Positions 36,595 through 48,525 of a DNA stretch of 64,000 nucleotides are shown piece after piece. Positions within the stretch are counted from its first letter, which is position 1, and the number at the start of each line of letters is the position of its first letter. The position numbers and the translations under genes were made by a program. The DNA is from an uncultured Erythrobacter sp. Its GTDB lineage: Bacteria; Pseudomonadota; Alphaproteobacteria; Sphingomonadales; Sphingomonadaceae. The stretch is taken from positions 2,092,171 through 2,156,170 of the forward strand of contig CANMZA010000001.1 of NCBI GenBank assembly GCA_947502305.1, read 5' to 3'. The notes below the pieces were generated by a model. That model made no database searches. It was not told the origin of the DNA and was given only the letters and a program-made list of their open reading frames with translations.

Positions 36595-38918
36595 GCATTT
36601 ACGCATGTCCGATGCACCCGGAAATCCAGCAAGATAATCCGGGCGATTGCCCGAAGTGCGGAATGCACCTCGTTCTCCAAACCGATGCCAATGATAATGC
36701 GACAGACTCGGCGCATTCGTGTCACAGCCATTCCGACCATGGCGGAGAACCAGCCTCTGACGATGGGCGTTATGACAATGTGCCCGCGGGCTACGATGGC
36801 ACGGTCTATACCTGCCCTATGCACCCTCAGGTGCGCGAGACAAGCATGGCATCATGCCCGATTTGCGGCATGGGTCTAGAGCTTGAATCCGCGACTATGG
36901 TGGAGGAAGGACCGAACCCAGAATTGGTCGATTTTACCCGGCGGTTCTGGATCGGGGCAATTCTGACCATTCCACTGCTGGTCCTGACCATGGGACCATT
37001 TGTGGGCCTTGGCGGTATTCGAGAAGCGATTGGCGAACGCACTACGCTATGGATCGAGTTTGCACTCGGCACGCCGGTGGTGTTGTGGTGCGGCTGGCCA
37101 TTCCTCGTGCGGGGCTGGAACTCGTTTCGCACCAGAAACCTCAATATGTTCTCGCTGATCGCGATGGGTGTGATGGCGGCTTGGCTATTCAGTATAGTTG
37201 CGGTCCTTGCGCCGGGTATTTTCCCGTCCGGATTCCGCGATCCAGAAGGCCATGTTGCGGTCTATTTTGAGGCTGCAGCGGTCATCGTGACTTTAGTACT
37301 GCTCGGCCAAGTCATGGAGCTGCGCGCGCGCGAAGGCACAGGCAAAGCCATCCGCGCCTTGCTTGACCTTGCTGCGAAGACGGCACGTGTCATCCGCCCG
37401 GATGGCAGCGAAGAGGAAATTGAGCTGGAGAACGTCGAGGTTGGTGACAAACTGCGCGTTCGCCCCGGCGAGAAAGTTCCGGTTGATGGCATCGTGATGG
37501 ATGGACGGTCATCCATCGATGAAAGCATGATCAGCGGTGAGCCTGTTCCGGTTGAGAAGGTACCGGGCGATCATGTAACAGGCGCGACAATTAACGGCAC
37601 CGGCAGCTTGGTAATCGAAGCAACCCGCGTCGGTTCGGACACGATGCTGGCACAAATAGTGGAAATGGTGGCGGCTGCTCAACGGTCGCGGGCACCGATA
37701 CAAAAATACGCCGACAAGGTCGCAGGCTATTTCGTTCCAGCCGTCATCGGGATCGCGGTGCTTGCCTTCATTGCGTGGGCGATATGGGGCCCGGCCCCGG
37801 CGCTCGCCTATGCGCTGATCGCTGCGGTTTCGGTGCTGATCATCGCCTGCCCTTGCTCGCTGGGTCTTGCCACGCCGATGTCGATCATGACGGCCACGGG
37901 TCGCGGCGCGCAGGCGGGCGTGCTGATCAAAAATGCCGAGGCACTCGAACGCTTCGAGACGATTGATACGCTGATCGTCGATAAGACCGGCACGCTGACA
38001 GAGGGCAAACCCCGCCTCGTCGCTGTCATGCCCGAGGATGGTCATGACGAGGCCGAAGTGCTGCGCCTCGCGGCATCGCTCGAACGCGGTTCCGAACACC
38101 CATTGGCAGATGCCATCGTGCGGGGGGCAGAAGAACGCGGAATTGCAATGGCCCGCGCAGACGACTTCGAGGCGATTACCGGCAAAGGCGTGCGAGGCAC
38201 GGTCGATGGCAAGCCGGTCGCTCTCGGCAACCGGGCGCTCATTACCGATATGGGCCTCGACGCATCATCTTTTGCGGCAAAGGCGAATGCTCGGCGCGAT
38301 GGGGGCGAGACGGTGATGTTCGTCGTATTGGATGGCGCAATTGCCGGTCTGGTCAGCGTGGCCGACCCGGTAAAGGAAACCACCCCAGCGGCGCTGAAGG
38401 AACTGCACGCGCTCGGCCTGCGTATCATCATGGCCACCGGCGACAATGAGCGGACTGCCAAGGCCGTTGCGGCACGGCTTGGCATCGATGAGATCCGTGC
38501 CGACGTCTTGCCCGAAGACAAGGCGCGCATTGTCCGAGAGCTGCAGGCAAGCGGAGCAAAAGTCGCCATGGCCGGCGACGGGGTCAACGATGCGCCAGCG
38601 CTCGCACAGGCCGATGTCGGCATCGCTATGGGCACCGGCGCAGATGTCGCGATCGAAAGCGCAGGTATTACCCTAGTTGGCGGCAACTTGGACGGCATCG
38701 TCCGGGCACGCCGTCTCGCACGAGCGACCATGAGCAATATCCGTCAAAACCTGTTCTTCGCCTTGATCTACAATTCAGCAGGAGTGCCGGTCGCAGCAGG
38801 GTTGCTCTATCCCTTCTTCGGTATCCTGATCAGCCCCATGTTTGCTGCGTTCGCGATGAGTGCATCCTCCATCTCCGTAGTGCTCAATTCACTGCGCCTG
38901 CGGACAGCCAAGCTATGA
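36591..38918 (+). CDS. Heavy-metal (copper/silver) translocating P-type ATPase
   Basis: Two YxCPMHP...CPxCGM metal-binding motifs, CPC ([13 protein letters not shown]), [32 protein letters not shown] start overlapping the upstream TGA is preferred to ORF start 36450. Confidence 0.95.
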   Translation: MSIYACPMHPEIQQDNPGDCPKCGMHLVLQTDANDNATDSAHSCHSHSDHGGEPASDDGRYDNVPAGYDGTVYTCPMHPQVRETSMASCPICGMGLELESATMVEEGPNPELVDFTRRFWIGAILTIPLLVLTMGPFVGLGGIREAIGERTTLWIEFALGTPVVLWCGWPFLVRGWNSFRTRNLNMFSLIAMGVMAAWLFSIVAVLAPGIFPSGFRDPEGHVAVYFEAAAVIVTLVLLGQVMELRAREGTGKAIRALLDLAAKTARVIRPDGSEEEIELENVEVGDKLRVRPGEKVPVDGIVMDGRSSIDESMISGEPVPVEKVPGDHVTGATINGTGSLVIEATRVGSDTMLAQIVEMVAAAQRSRAPIQKYADKVAGYFVPAVIGIAVLAFIAWAIWGPAPALAYALIAAVSVLIIACPCSLGLATPMSIMTATGRGAQAGVLIKNAEALERFETIDTLIVDKTGTLTEGKPRLVAVMPEDGHDEAEVLRLAASLERGSEHPLADAIVRGAEERGIAMARADDFEAITGKGVRGTVDGKPVALGNRALITDMGLDASSFAAKANARRDGGETVMFVVLDGAIAGLVSVADPVKETTPAALKELHALGLRIIMATGDNERTAKAVAARLGIDEIRADVLPEDKARIVRELQASGAKVAMAGDGVNDAPALAQADVGIAMGTGADVAIESAGITLVGGNLDGIVRARRLARATMSNIRQNLFFALIYNSAGVPVAAGLLYPFFGILISPMFAAFAMSASSISVVLNSLRLRTAKL

Positions 38919-40294
38919 GCGATTTAGGGCACGAGAGCCATAGCTCGCATGGAGATGATGAAGGCAGCGACAAAGAGAGGATAAGCCTCGCCGGGGCCGT
39001 TGCGATGGGCACCGGGGTTATGATCGGTGCAGGCATATTCGCGCTCACCGGCCAGATCGCCGAGTTGGCTGGTCCGCTGTTTCCGCTATCTTTCGTCGTT
39101 GGCGCGATGGTCACGGCGTTGGCTGCCTATAGCTACATCAAGGTATCAAATGCCTGGCCGTCATCCGGCGGGATCGCGATGATCCTGCAAAAAGCATACG
39201 GGCCGGGTGTGGTGGCGGCATCTGCATCGCTGCTCATGGCGTTATCGATGGTCATCAACGAAAGTCTCGTCGCAAGAACCTTTGCCACCTATGCGCTCCG
39301 TCCGTTCGGGTTGGAGGAGAATGCCCTCCTGCTGTCGATCCTTGCGCTCGCATTGATTGTGTTTGCCTATTTCGTGAATGCGTCGGGCAACCGGTCTGTC
39401 AGCGGATTTTCGTTGGTCATGTCGGTTATCAAGGTTGGCGGGATTGCTGTGTTCGCGGTGGCCGCCATTTGGGCTAGCGGCTTTTTCTCCGGGGCATTTT
39501 CTGAAGGGACCTCGCTCACCAGCGGCGAGGCTTTCCTTGCATCAGTTGCCTTCTCGATATTGGCCTTCAAGGGCTTCACAACCATTACCAATAGCGGCGG
39601 CGACATAGTCGATCCGCACCGCAATGTCGGACGCACGATCATAATTTCGATCGGAATATGCGTTGTCACATATCTGCTGGTCGCACTCGCTGTTGGATCG
39701 AGCCTGAGCATCGGTGAGATTGCTGCGGCGAAAGACTATTCGCTGGCAGCAGCGGCACGGCCTGCGCTTGGCGAAATTGGCTTCTATTTCACGATCGTCA
39801 TTGCATTGGCGGCGACCACTTCGGGCGTGATTGCTAGCGTCTTCGCCGTTTCTCGCATGTTGGCGATGCTGACTAAGATGAAGATGATACCGCACAGCCA
39901 CTTTGGGATGAGCGGCAGCATCCGAAGCCACATGCTGATCTATACCGTGGTAGTGGCTGGCGCTCTTGCCGTATTGTTCGACCTTTCAAGGATCGCTGCG
40001 CTAGGCGCGTTTTTCTATCTCGTTATGGACATGTTGGTGCATTGGGGCGTGTATCGAAGCCTGCGCCACGAGGTTGGCGCCAAGGCTTCCGTTTTGCTCA
40101 CCGCCTTGGCGGCGGACGGCGTAATTCTGACAGCATTTACTTTGGCCAAGCTACGCACTGACCCAATAATCGTTCTTTACGCAGCGACCGGAATTGCATT
40201 TGTGTTCGCCGCAGAATGGTTTTTTCTTTCGAGAAGGGAACCGGAAGCCGGGACGGACCACGAAACGGAAAATCAAGATACCGGGTTGTGGTAG
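38915..40294 (+). CDS. APC family amino acid permease-like transporter
   Basis: [52 protein letters not shown]; start overlaps ATPase stop. Confidence 0.9.
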   Translation: MSDLGHESHSSHGDDEGSDKERISLAGAVAMGTGVMIGAGIFALTGQIAELAGPLFPLSFVVGAMVTALAAYSYIKVSNAWPSSGGIAMILQKAYGPGVVAASASLLMALSMVINESLVARTFATYALRPFGLEENALLLSILALALIVFAYFVNASGNRSVSGFSLVMSVIKVGGIAVFAVAAIWASGFFSGAFSEGTSLTSGEAFLASVAFSILAFKGFTTITNSGGDIVDPHRNVGRTIIISIGICVVTYLLVALAVGSSLSIGEIAAAKDYSLAAAARPALGEIGFYFTIVIALAATTSGVIASVFAVSRMLAMLTKMKMIPHSHFGMSGSIRSHMLIYTVVVAGALAVLFDLSRIAALGAFFYLVMDMLVHWGVYRSLRHEVGAKASVLLTALAADGVILTAFTLAKLRTDPIIVLYAATGIAFVFAAEWFFLSRREPEAGTDHETENQDTGLW

Positions 40295-40479
40295 CGGAAC
40301 AAGGCACCGCCGCAGTAGATGCACTGACTAGTGGAACTTGCGTGATCAGGTGGCTATCCAAGCAATGGTTGTAGCCATGTCTTCTATCCTAATTTTGGAG
40401 GCTCTGAACCAAATTTTTTAAGTAGAAGCCGAGGTTAGTTCAACGGCAAAACGGGCGTTAGCCCTGATCGACGATCAGC

Positions 40480-40695
40480 GTGCTGAGACTGGGCGGAGCC
40501 GATACGCTCGCTATCCAACGACGGAACGGCACGACTATCGCTTTGCTAAGCCGAGCTACTTGTTGGCTTGCAGCGCGTGAGACGGGGCGGGTCCGCTTTC
40601 GCCTGTTGCTTGCCATTCTCGCGTATAGCATCATAGATCATGGCTATTTTGGTCGTGAGATGGCTCGTGACCCCAACCAGATGGGCATGATGTGA
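40480..40695 (+). pseudogene. Degenerate C-terminal fragment of a DUF2231-like gene
   Basis: LAIQRRNGTTIALLSRATCWLAARETGRVRFRLLLAILAYSIIDHGYFGREMARDPNQMGMM aligns ungapped to the C-terminus of the 34714..35451 product (26/62 identities by hand). Confidence 0.75.
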
Positions 40696-40820
40696 TTGGC
40701 TGGGACATATGTCCCAGCGAGCTCGTAAAATTGCAACCTTTGTGCTGACGACATCATTCATTTCGCCGGCATTCAATTTGTTGAGGCTTCGCGCGCTGAA
40801 ACCCTAGACCTAGCTATACA

Positions 40821-41507
40821 TCAAACCTTTGCACGCGCCTTGCGTCTGCGGAACATGAGAATACACCCAAGAATGCTTCCGACAACACCTAACGCTGCGA
40901 ACGCTATCAATATCGGATGACTCGTCTTCTCGCGGGTCTGCAGATCCATGATGTGGAGCCCCCACATGAAATCAAATGTGCGCCACCATTGGGTGCGGAT
41001 GGCTTCGATTTGGCCTGTTTCCCGGCCGACATAGACATAGGTTCCCTCGTCAAGAATGATTTGCCAAACGGGAATCGGTCGGCGAAAATCAAATGGCACA
41101 GAGTCCGCTTCAAACAAGCGAACGGAAGTGATTTCATTGCCGCCTAAGATTTGCTTCGCCACAATTGACCTTGCTGCTGCTTCGTCGAGTGGCGCGATGG
41201 GATTTCCGCTTTCCAGATCGATCCGCCTGACGCTCCCATCCATGGCGGTGAGGGTAGCGACTGGTCGCCCGTCTTGTACGAACGCTTGTATTTCCTTCAC
41301 AGGGTAATCCACATCAGTAGATATTTGCCTCGGCAAGGAATGCGACTGTTCGCCGGCGGGCAAGCGCAAGTGATTTCCCCGCACCTCATCGATAGGGCGG
41401 GCGGACATAAACAAGCCAGTGACCATCCACATCAAAATCGGAATGCCGATCAACCAGCCAAGCCATATGTGCCACTTGGCAAAGCGCAACATTAGAGGTT
41501 TCGCCAA
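40821..41507 (-). CDS. PepSY domain-containing membrane protein
   Basis: KWHIWLGWLIGIPILMWMVTGLFMS...VWQIILDEGTYVYVGRETGQIEAIRTQWWRTFDFMWGLHIMD. Confidence 0.87.
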   Translation of the reverse strand: MAKPLMLRFAKWHIWLGWLIGIPILMWMVTGLFMSARPIDEVRGNHLRLPAGEQSHSLPRQISTDVDYPVKEIQAFVQDGRPVATLTAMDGSVRRIDLESGNPIAPLDEAAARSIVAKQILGGNEITSVRLFEADSVPFDFRRPIPVWQIILDEGTYVYVGRETGQIEAIRTQWWRTFDFMWGLHIMDLQTREKTSHPILIAFAALGVVGSILGCILMFRRRKARAKV

Positions 41508-41577
41508 ATCTCAATCTCCCATCATTTGATCCGTATGCCTTCGCTTAGCTGCGTCACTAGGCGAAGGCATGTTTGGA

Positions 41578-41940
41578 TCACTGGCTCGCGACCGATGTAA
41601 CGACGTTTCCTTCGCTGCCGCTGGCAAATTCGAACGAAATCTCGTCTCCGACTGCGACTTCTCCAAGAATCTGCTCATTTGCGTCGAACGCCATGACCAT
41701 CTCCGGCCATTCCAAAGCAGGAACAGGCCCATGATCAATAGTGATGGTGCCCGCTTCCGCGTCAATCGCGGTCACCGTCCCTTGCGCGCTGGCGTTTGTT
41801 CCAGGAGCATCAGTTTCCATCATCGACATATCATGGTCGTCAGCTGACATGCCCTCCATAGATTCGCTGTCCGCGCCGCTGTCGCAGGCGGCGAGCAGCA
41901 AGGGGGCTGACAACACAGTTAAGAGGTTTGGGGTACGCAA
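41578..41940 (-). CDS. CusF-like copper-binding lipoprotein
   Basis: Lipobox [40 protein letters not shown] (CusF fold motif W-M-M). Confidence 0.88.
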   Translation of the reverse strand: MRTPNLLTVLSAPLLLAACDSGADSESMEGMSADDHDMSMMETDAPGTNASAQGTVTAIDAEAGTITIDHGPVPALEWPEMVMAFDANEQILGEVAVGDEISFEFASGSEGNVVTSVASQ

Positions 41941-44900
41941 TTTTCTTCTCCTTCGGATTGTAGTGGCGGAATTGGCTTTGGACGCCGCATCAACAGATAT
42001 GCGGCGGGAAGTACGAACATGGACAAAAGCGGTGCAGTGATCATACCGCCAATCATCGGAGCGGCGATCCGGCTCATAACCTCCGAACCCGCACCCGTGC
42101 CGATCAAGATTGGGAACAGCCCCGCCAGAATGACAGCGACCGTCATCGCTTTAGGTCGCACGCGCAGTAATGCGCCTTCTCTGATTGCTTCGGTAACTGC
42201 CTCCGGAGTGAAGTCGCCGGAACGCTTTTCTAATGCGGACTTCAGATAGATCAGCATAATAACGCCAAACTCCGCAGACACACCTGCCAGAGCAATAAAG
42301 CCCACTGCGGTCGCGACTGATTGGTTGTAGCCCATCAAGTAGAGCAGCCAGAAGCCTCCCGTCAGAGCGAAGGGCAACGTGCCCATCACCAGAAGCGCTT
42401 CGTCAAACCTCCGGAAAATCAGGTACAGAAGCAGGAAAATGATGCCCAGCGTGGCTGGTACGACTATCTGCAACCGCTCATAGGCCCGCGTTAGATATTC
42501 GAACTGTCCTGCATAGGAGAGGCTGACTCCCGGCGGCAGATCAACACCATCAGCCACGGCGCGCTGGAGGTCACCTACAACAGACGCAAGGTCGCGGTCG
42601 CGGACATCCACATAGACTGCGCTCACCAGACGTCCCTGTTCATTTTTGAGCATGGGCGGTCCGTCGCTGATGCTCACGTCTGCAACGGTGCCTAGCGTGA
42701 TTTGTTGACCTGATGGCGTCAGTAATGGAAGCGCTCTCAGCTCGCCAATACTGTCGCGAATTTCACGCGGATAGCGCACATTGATTGGATAGCGGGCTGG
42801 CCCTTCGATCGTGCGGCCAACGTTCGCACCTCCGACTGCACCTGAAATGATCTGCTGCACGTCGGCGATGTTCATCCCATAACGCGCCGCAGCAGTTCGG
42901 TTGATGTCCACATCGACATATCGGCCGCCAGAAAGCCTTTCTGCGAGCGCCGAGCTTACGCCAGGCACTTGTTTAGCAATACTTTCGACTTGCAGGGCGA
43001 CACGTTCGATTTCAGCGAGATTTTCGCCTGAGACTTTCACGCCGATCGGGCTTTTGATCCCAGTTGCCAGCATATCGATCCTGTTGCGGATCGGAGGTAC
43101 CCAGACATTTGCAAGGCCGGGCACCTGTACCACCCGGTCAAGCTCTTCGACCAACTTCTCAGGCGTCATTCCAGCTCGCCATTCCTCGCGTGGTTTGAAC
43201 CGGATTGTTGTTTCGAACATGGTCAGCGGTGCTGGATCGGTCGCTGTGTCTGCGCGGCCTGCTTTACCGAACACAGTGTCAACCTCTGGCACCGATTTGA
43301 TCAGCCTGTCAGTCCGCTGCAACAGTGCGGATGCTTCACCGGGCGACAAGCCAGGCAGCGCGCTGGGCATATAAAGCAGATCACCTTCATCAAGCGGTGG
43401 CAGAAACTCGCCGCCCAACCGGGTGAGCGGGATCGCTGCAGTGAGAAAGATCAGCCCAGCGAGCAATAGGGTCGTCTTGGGACGGTGCATGACCCAATCG
43501 AGGCCGGGGCGATAAGCCCTTGTCAGCCAGCGGTTCAGAACATTGGAATCCTCAGACGGGATTTTGCCCCTGATGAGCCAGCCCATTAGCACTGGTACCA
43601 GAGTGACAGACAAAATCGCCGCCGCTGCCATCGCATATGTCTTCGTGAACGCCAGCGGCGCAAACAGACGCCCTTCCTGCGCCTGCAACGTAAACACCGG
43701 CAAGAACGAAAGCGTGATAATCAGCAAGCTGTAAAAGAGCGCTGGCCCGACCTCTTTCGAGGCATCCGCGATCAAATGCCAACGTTCCTCGTTTGGCAGG
43801 TCCGCATCGGGATTTTCATCTTGCCAGCGTTCAAGATGCTTGTGCGCGTTTTCAACCATTACGATTGCGGCATCAACCATTGCTCCGATGGCAATCGCTA
43901 TCCCGCCAAGCGACATTATGTTCGCATCAACCCCTTGAAACCGCATAACAATAAAGGCAGCGAGCACGCCCAAAGGCAAGGTGACAATGGCCACAAACGC
44001 AGAACGGACATGCCAGAGGAACAGCCCGCAAACGAGCGCGACGATAATAAATTCTGCGATCAGTTTCCCGGTTAGATTGTCGATCGACGCATCAATGAGC
44101 TGCGACCGGTCGTAGGTTGTGACGATCTCGACACCTTCGGGCAGACTAGCTTTCAGCGTTTCAAGCTTCTGTTCGACGGCCGCAATTGTGGCGCGTGCAT
44201 CTTCGCCCTGACGCAGCACGATGATGCCACCTGCGACTTCGCCTTCGCCGTTCAGTTCTGCGATCCCGCGCCGCATTTCAGGGCCAATCTGAATGTTGGC
44301 TACATCCGAAAGAGTGACAGGAATGCCGCTGCCAACTGTCTTGAGCGGGATCTGACGAAAATCGTCGAGAGTGCTCAGATAGCCAGAGGCGCGGAGCATG
44401 TATTCAGCCTCACCCAATTCAAGGATGGAACCGCCTGCTTCCTGATTGGCACCCTGTATCGCGCTGACGATTTCGGCATGTGTTACACCGAACGAAGCCA
44501 TTCGGTAGGGGTCTAAAACAACTTGGTACTGCTTCACCATCCCGCCAACGCTCGCCACTTCGGCGATGCCCGGGATGGTCTGTAGCTCGTAGCGCAGGAA
44601 CCAGTCCTGCAGGCTTCGGAGACCCGCCAGATCATTACTACCAGTTCGGTCGACCAGCGCGTATTCGTAAATCCAGCCCACGCCAGTTGCATCAGGTCCG
44701 AGCGAACTTGTGACCCCTTCGGGCAGCTCGTTCTGCACCTGATTAAGGTATTCGAGCACCCTTGACCGGGCCCAATAAAGATCGGTCCCGTCCTCGAATA
44801 TGATGTAGACATAGCTGTCGCCGAACATTGAATAGCCGCGCACCGTCTCCGCTCCGGGTACTGACAACATTGTGGTGGCGAGCGGGTAAGTCACCTGATC

Positions 44901-45086
44901 TTCAACAATTTGCGGCGCCTGCCCCGCATAGTTCGCGCGAACCACCACTTGAACGTCTGACAGATCAGGAATGGCATCGACTGGTGTTGCGCGTACGGCC
45001 CAAAAGCCTGCGATCGTCACCGCAATAGCTGCCAAAACAACCAAGAACCGATTGGCTATCGACAGGTCGATGATGCGCGCGATCAT
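41919..45086 (-). CDS. cusA: Heavy-metal RND efflux permease (CusA/CzcA family)
   Basis: 1055 aa; [61 protein letters not shown]. Confidence 0.95.
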   Translation of the reverse strand: MIARIIDLSIANRFLVVLAAIAVTIAGFWAVRATPVDAIPDLSDVQVVVRANYAGQAPQIVEDQVTYPLATTMLSVPGAETVRGYSMFGDSYVYIIFEDGTDLYWARSRVLEYLNQVQNELPEGVTSSLGPDATGVGWIYEYALVDRTGSNDLAGLRSLQDWFLRYELQTIPGIAEVASVGGMVKQYQVVLDPYRMASFGVTHAEIVSAIQGANQEAGGSILELGEAEYMLRASGYLSTLDDFRQIPLKTVGSGIPVTLSDVANIQIGPEMRRGIAELNGEGEVAGGIIVLRQGEDARATIAAVEQKLETLKASLPEGVEIVTTYDRSQLIDASIDNLTGKLIAEFIIVALVCGLFLWHVRSAFVAIVTLPLGVLAAFIVMRFQGVDANIMSLGGIAIAIGAMVDAAIVMVENAHKHLERWQDENPDADLPNEERWHLIADASKEVGPALFYSLLIITLSFLPVFTLQAQEGRLFAPLAFTKTYAMAAAAILSVTLVPVLMGWLIRGKIPSEDSNVLNRWLTRAYRPGLDWVMHRPKTTLLLAGLIFLTAAIPLTRLGGEFLPPLDEGDLLYMPSALPGLSPGEASALLQRTDRLIKSVPEVDTVFGKAGRADTATDPAPLTMFETTIRFKPREEWRAGMTPEKLVEELDRVVQVPGLANVWVPPIRNRIDMLATGIKSPIGVKVSGENLAEIERVALQVESIAKQVPGVSSALAERLSGGRYVDVDINRTAAARYGMNIADVQQIISGAVGGANVGRTIEGPARYPINVRYPREIRDSIGELRALPLLTPSGQQITLGTVADVSISDGPPMLKNEQGRLVSAVYVDVRDRDLASVVGDLQRAVADGVDLPPGVSLSYAGQFEYLTRAYERLQIVVPATLGIIFLLLYLIFRRFDEALLVMGTLPFALTGGFWLLYLMGYNQSVATAVGFIALAGVSAEFGVIMLIYLKSALEKRSGDFTPEAVTEAIREGALLRVRPKAMTVAVILAGLFPILIGTGAGSEVMSRIAAPMIGGMITAPLLSMFVLPAAYLLMRRPKPIPPLQSEGEENCVPQTS

Positions 45087-46585
45087 CGGCCAGTTTTCCT
45101 GATGGATTCAAGCCTCGGCCCAGTACCGTGTTGGGTGAATGTAAACACCACATTGTCGCCGGGCGCCAAACCTTGCGCCAAAGATGGTCGTGCAAGCGCG
45201 AACGGCATGACCATCGTAGGCCAGCTCAGCTCTGGAACAGGCGCATGGTCCAGTGTGATCGAATTTGCAGTGATCTTGGTTACGCGCCCTGTGGCCCGAT
45301 AGGTTTGTGCCTGCGCTGCCGAATCATCGGTTTCGCCGTGCACGGCTCCGCCTACAGGCCTTACGTTGAGGCCAGACAAGCTCGCTTCGGAATCGAGCAG
45401 GAATTGACCTGAAATCACGACTTTTTCGCCTTGTGCGAGACCAGCCAGAACTTCAGTCTGTCCGTTCGCTTCCCGTCCAATCTCGACCTCGGCTGGAATG
45501 AAACCACCTTCGTCCTGATCGAGCATAACGATTGCCCGCCGCCCGGTCCGAATAATCGCCTCCGACGGAACCAGCAAAGCACGCCGAGTATCGGGCGAAA
45601 GCGAAACCTGAGCGAACATGCCCGGTTTCAGTCTGCCACTCGAATTACCAAGTTCTGCGCGCACAGTGATCGTGCCGCTCTGAGCGTCGGCGCTGGGGAG
45701 TATCGCTGTGATACGGCCTGCGAAGCGCTCCTCTGGAAATGCAGCGAGGGCCGCATTGACCGTCTGACCTATGCGGATGTTGGCGGCCTGCGTTTCAGGT
45801 ACTGATGCCTCTAGCCATATCGGAGAGAATCCTGTGATTTCCGCCAAGGTTTGGCCTTCCATCACGGTCATGCCAGGACGCACGCCGAGCATCGTGATGG
45901 CTCCGCCAATGGGGGCTGCGACGGTGATCGTGGTCTGAGCGCGGCCTGTGCGGCTAACTGCGTCGATCATGCCGTCAGACATTCCAAGCAAGAGCATACG
46001 TTGACGCATGGCACTTGCCAGCGCCTCGTCTCCGGTGCCCAGCACTGCCAGGTACTCGCGCTGTGCTCCGCCCCATTCGGGTACCAGAATATCAACAAGT
46101 GGCGCCCCCGGGCTCACCACATCGTCTTGTGCCCGGCCATAAGTGCGCTGAACATAACCGCCAGCTCGCGGCTGGACGATCGCCACGTCTCGTCCATTAT
46201 AGGCCAGCACGCCGGTAACAGTGATCTCCGGTTCCAGGATGCCGAATTCGGCTGGTGCGGTGCGAATACCGAAATTCTGGATCAAACTCGGATCGATTTG
46301 CACCCCGGCTGTAGCAGCCTCTCCTGCGCATTTGGCCACCAGCTGCATATCCATAAATGGAGACTTTCCCGGCTGGTCGAAGCGCTGCGCTGGTACCATG
46401 GGGTCGTACCAGTAGAGGACCTCTTCGCAGTCGCCTTCAGCCGCGCCAGACATGCCCCCTTCATCGCTACCATTACTGATGAGCATCGATAGCCCGAATC
46501 CTGCAGCAAGGCTTACGAGTGCGATTGCTGCCATCGCACCATAAGTGCGCTGTGCCAGTGTGAAACGTTCGGATATCTTGGTCAT
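45083..46585 (-). CDS. cusB: CusB-type adaptor with N-terminal metal-binding segment and C-terminal CusF domain
   Basis: [27 protein letters not shown], adaptor core, C-terminal [33 protein letters not shown]. Confidence 0.94.
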   Translation of the reverse strand: MTKISERFTLAQRTYGAMAAIALVSLAAGFGLSMLISNGSDEGGMSGAAEGDCEEVLYWYDPMVPAQRFDQPGKSPFMDMQLVAKCAGEAATAGVQIDPSLIQNFGIRTAPAEFGILEPEITVTGVLAYNGRDVAIVQPRAGGYVQRTYGRAQDDVVSPGAPLVDILVPEWGGAQREYLAVLGTGDEALASAMRQRMLLLGMSDGMIDAVSRTGRAQTTITVAAPIGGAITMLGVRPGMTVMEGQTLAEITGFSPIWLEASVPETQAANIRIGQTVNAALAAFPEERFAGRITAILPSADAQSGTITVRAELGNSSGRLKPGMFAQVSLSPDTRRALLVPSEAIIRTGRRAIVMLDQDEGGFIPAEVEIGREANGQTEVLAGLAQGEKVVISGQFLLDSEASLSGLNVRPVGGAVHGETDDSAAQAQTYRATGRVTKITANSITLDHAPVPELSWPTMVMPFALARPSLAQGLAPGDNVVFTFTQHGTGPRLESIRKTGR

Positions 46586-47817
46586 GGCCGCGCCTCTGCA
46601 TAGGTAAGTCGAAGTGTCACAGCCTGCTCGGCTGCAACCGCTTCGCGTTCCAGAATTTCGAGTTCGAGCAGTACAAGAGCTGACTTGGCCGCAATCACAT
46701 CGACGAGGTCCGCCCGTCCTGCCGCAAAGCTGGCGGTTTCCAATTCTGCGCGGTCACGCGCTAGCGGCAGCAATTCATCGCGGGCCCTTTCCCATTGTCG
46801 AAAGGCGCTGCGCCATGCGGCAAGGTCCGTTTCAAGCTGGACTCGCAGAGCGCGCAAGCGTTCGTCACGCTCAGCAAAAGCTGCTCCCGCTTCGGCTTCC
46901 GCAGCTCGAATACGCGGTTCCTGGCGGCGGCCTGCGAAGATTGGCAAAGTCATTGATCCCATCACCGAAACAGCGTCGCCAAACCCTGTGTCGCGGCGAC
47001 CGTAATTAACACTCACACCGAAATCTGGTCGAAGACTGGAACGGGCCAGATTGGCACCTGCCTCAGCCATCTCGCTTGCTGCATCGGCGAACAAGATTTC
47101 AGGGTTCTGTTCGAGAACGCTGCGCAAATCCGCAGCGTCAATCTCTGACATCGGCGGGCTGCCCTGTGCGACGGGGTCTACAATATTTGTATAGCTAGCG
47201 AGCATCGCCTTGGCCGTGTCGCGCTCTGCTTCTATCCGCGTTATCGCATCTTCAATTCCAAGCAATTCGCGGCGGATCGCAAGACTTTCAGCGGGGCGGG
47301 CCGATCCCGAGGCAACGGCACTGGTGGCAACGGGCACAAGCGCGCGAAGTTCGATCAGTGCAGTTTCTGCAACCGCTATCCGTTCCTGCGCAAAATACAG
47401 CTGCATCCATGCCATGCTGGTCGAAACATCAACACTGCGCTGCGCCATGCCAAGACGGGTCTCTGCAAGACGAACATCGGAAAGCGCCACGCCTTGCCGC
47501 GCTCTGCGTCTGGCCAGATTGGGTATCTGTTGTTCGATCCCGATACTGATCTGTGTGGGGAGTTGCCGATCCAGTTCAAACGCGACTGGCCCTGTTACCG
47601 GTAGGTTCGCAACTCCACCTCGCAGGATTGGGTCGGGGAGTTCATCCGCTGCTTCCGAAGCTTCGCGCGCTCCGCTGATACGCATTTCGCCCGCTCGCAG
47701 TAGCGGCTGATCACCGCGTGCTGCACGCAGGGCTTCTGCATAGCCAACCGGCTCCGCCACGACGCTTTGCGCTGGCACAAAAGCCGCAATTAGGGCTCCG
47801 CCTATCAACCATTTCAT
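46582..47817 (-). CDS. cusC: TolC family outer membrane protein (CusC/CzcC-like)
   Basis: DELPDPILRGGVANLPVTGPVAFELDRQLPTQISIGIEQQIPNLARR; 4-bp overlap with cusB. Confidence 0.9.
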   Translation of the reverse strand: MKWLIGGALIAAFVPAQSVVAEPVGYAEALRAARGDQPLLRAGEMRISGAREASEAADELPDPILRGGVANLPVTGPVAFELDRQLPTQISIGIEQQIPNLARRRARQGVALSDVRLAETRLGMAQRSVDVSTSMAWMQLYFAQERIAVAETALIELRALVPVATSAVASGSARPAESLAIRRELLGIEDAITRIEAERDTAKAMLASYTNIVDPVAQGSPPMSEIDAADLRSVLEQNPEILFADAASEMAEAGANLARSSLRPDFGVSVNYGRRDTGFGDAVSVMGSMTLPIFAGRRQEPRIRAAEAEAGAAFAERDERLRALRVQLETDLAAWRSAFRQWERARDELLPLARDRAELETASFAAGRADLVDVIAAKSALVLLELEILEREAVAAEQAVTLRLTYAEARP

Positions 47818-47939
47818 GTGCAATTCTCACTCGATTTCTGGGCCACCGACACTCCGCCAGACTGCTCGAAAACAGGGCGTACATCGTGTTGTGGCCTCTT
47901 GGAGACAGACGCTGCGCGTCCGAGTTACTCACATTCGAG

Positions 47940-48305
47940 TTAGATTCGGGGGGGCGGATAATCCGGGGCAGAAATCTGGCTGGAGAGCTGCTGTTCGTAT
48001 CCCGTCATATAAAGAGCAGGCTCGATAAATTGTTTTGCAAGGCGGGGTGCCGGGTCGCTCCCCAGCCAAACAGGTGCAACCGCATTCATTGCCTGCATGC
48101 AAGCGAGCGACATGTCTTTGCATGCCCCGTCGCTATCATCTGTGTGATTGTGCTTTGCAGATTGCTCTTCGGAGTGGTGCAACTTCTTTGCGCAATCCGC
48201 CATTTGCATAGGCTCAGCCTGCGGTACGGCCGACGCTTGCGCTGAAACCTGGAAGATCAGCCCTGCACAAAGTGTCATGAGGAAAATGGCGCGAAGGTAT
48301 TGCAC
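47940..48305 (-). CDS. Small secreted Cys/His-containing protein, CzcI-like
   Basis: Signal peptide, CAKKLHHSEEQSAKHNHTDDSDGACKDMSLACMQAM, C-terminal SAPDYPPPRI; upstream of cusC. Confidence 0.65.
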   Translation of the reverse strand: MQYLRAIFLMTLCAGLIFQVSAQASAVPQAEPMQMADCAKKLHHSEEQSAKHNHTDDSDGACKDMSLACMQAMNAVAPVWLGSDPAPRLAKQFIEPALYMTGYEQQLSSQISAPDYPPPRI

Positions 48306-48525
48306 CTTCGAACTCTAGACCTAAGAAACCAGTCCAGCAAGAACGTTGTTCATACCCGCGCTTACCCTTTGTGACACATAAATTGAGACTACCGCGATGG
48401 GGCATGCTACTCTGTCTGTCTGCAATTGGGTCGTTAGCGGAATGTCAGCTTTGCGATCCTGATTCACAGGCCGAAACCCCTCGAAATCTGACTTTGTCCA
48501 GCGCGATCACCGGTTTTTGCAAATA

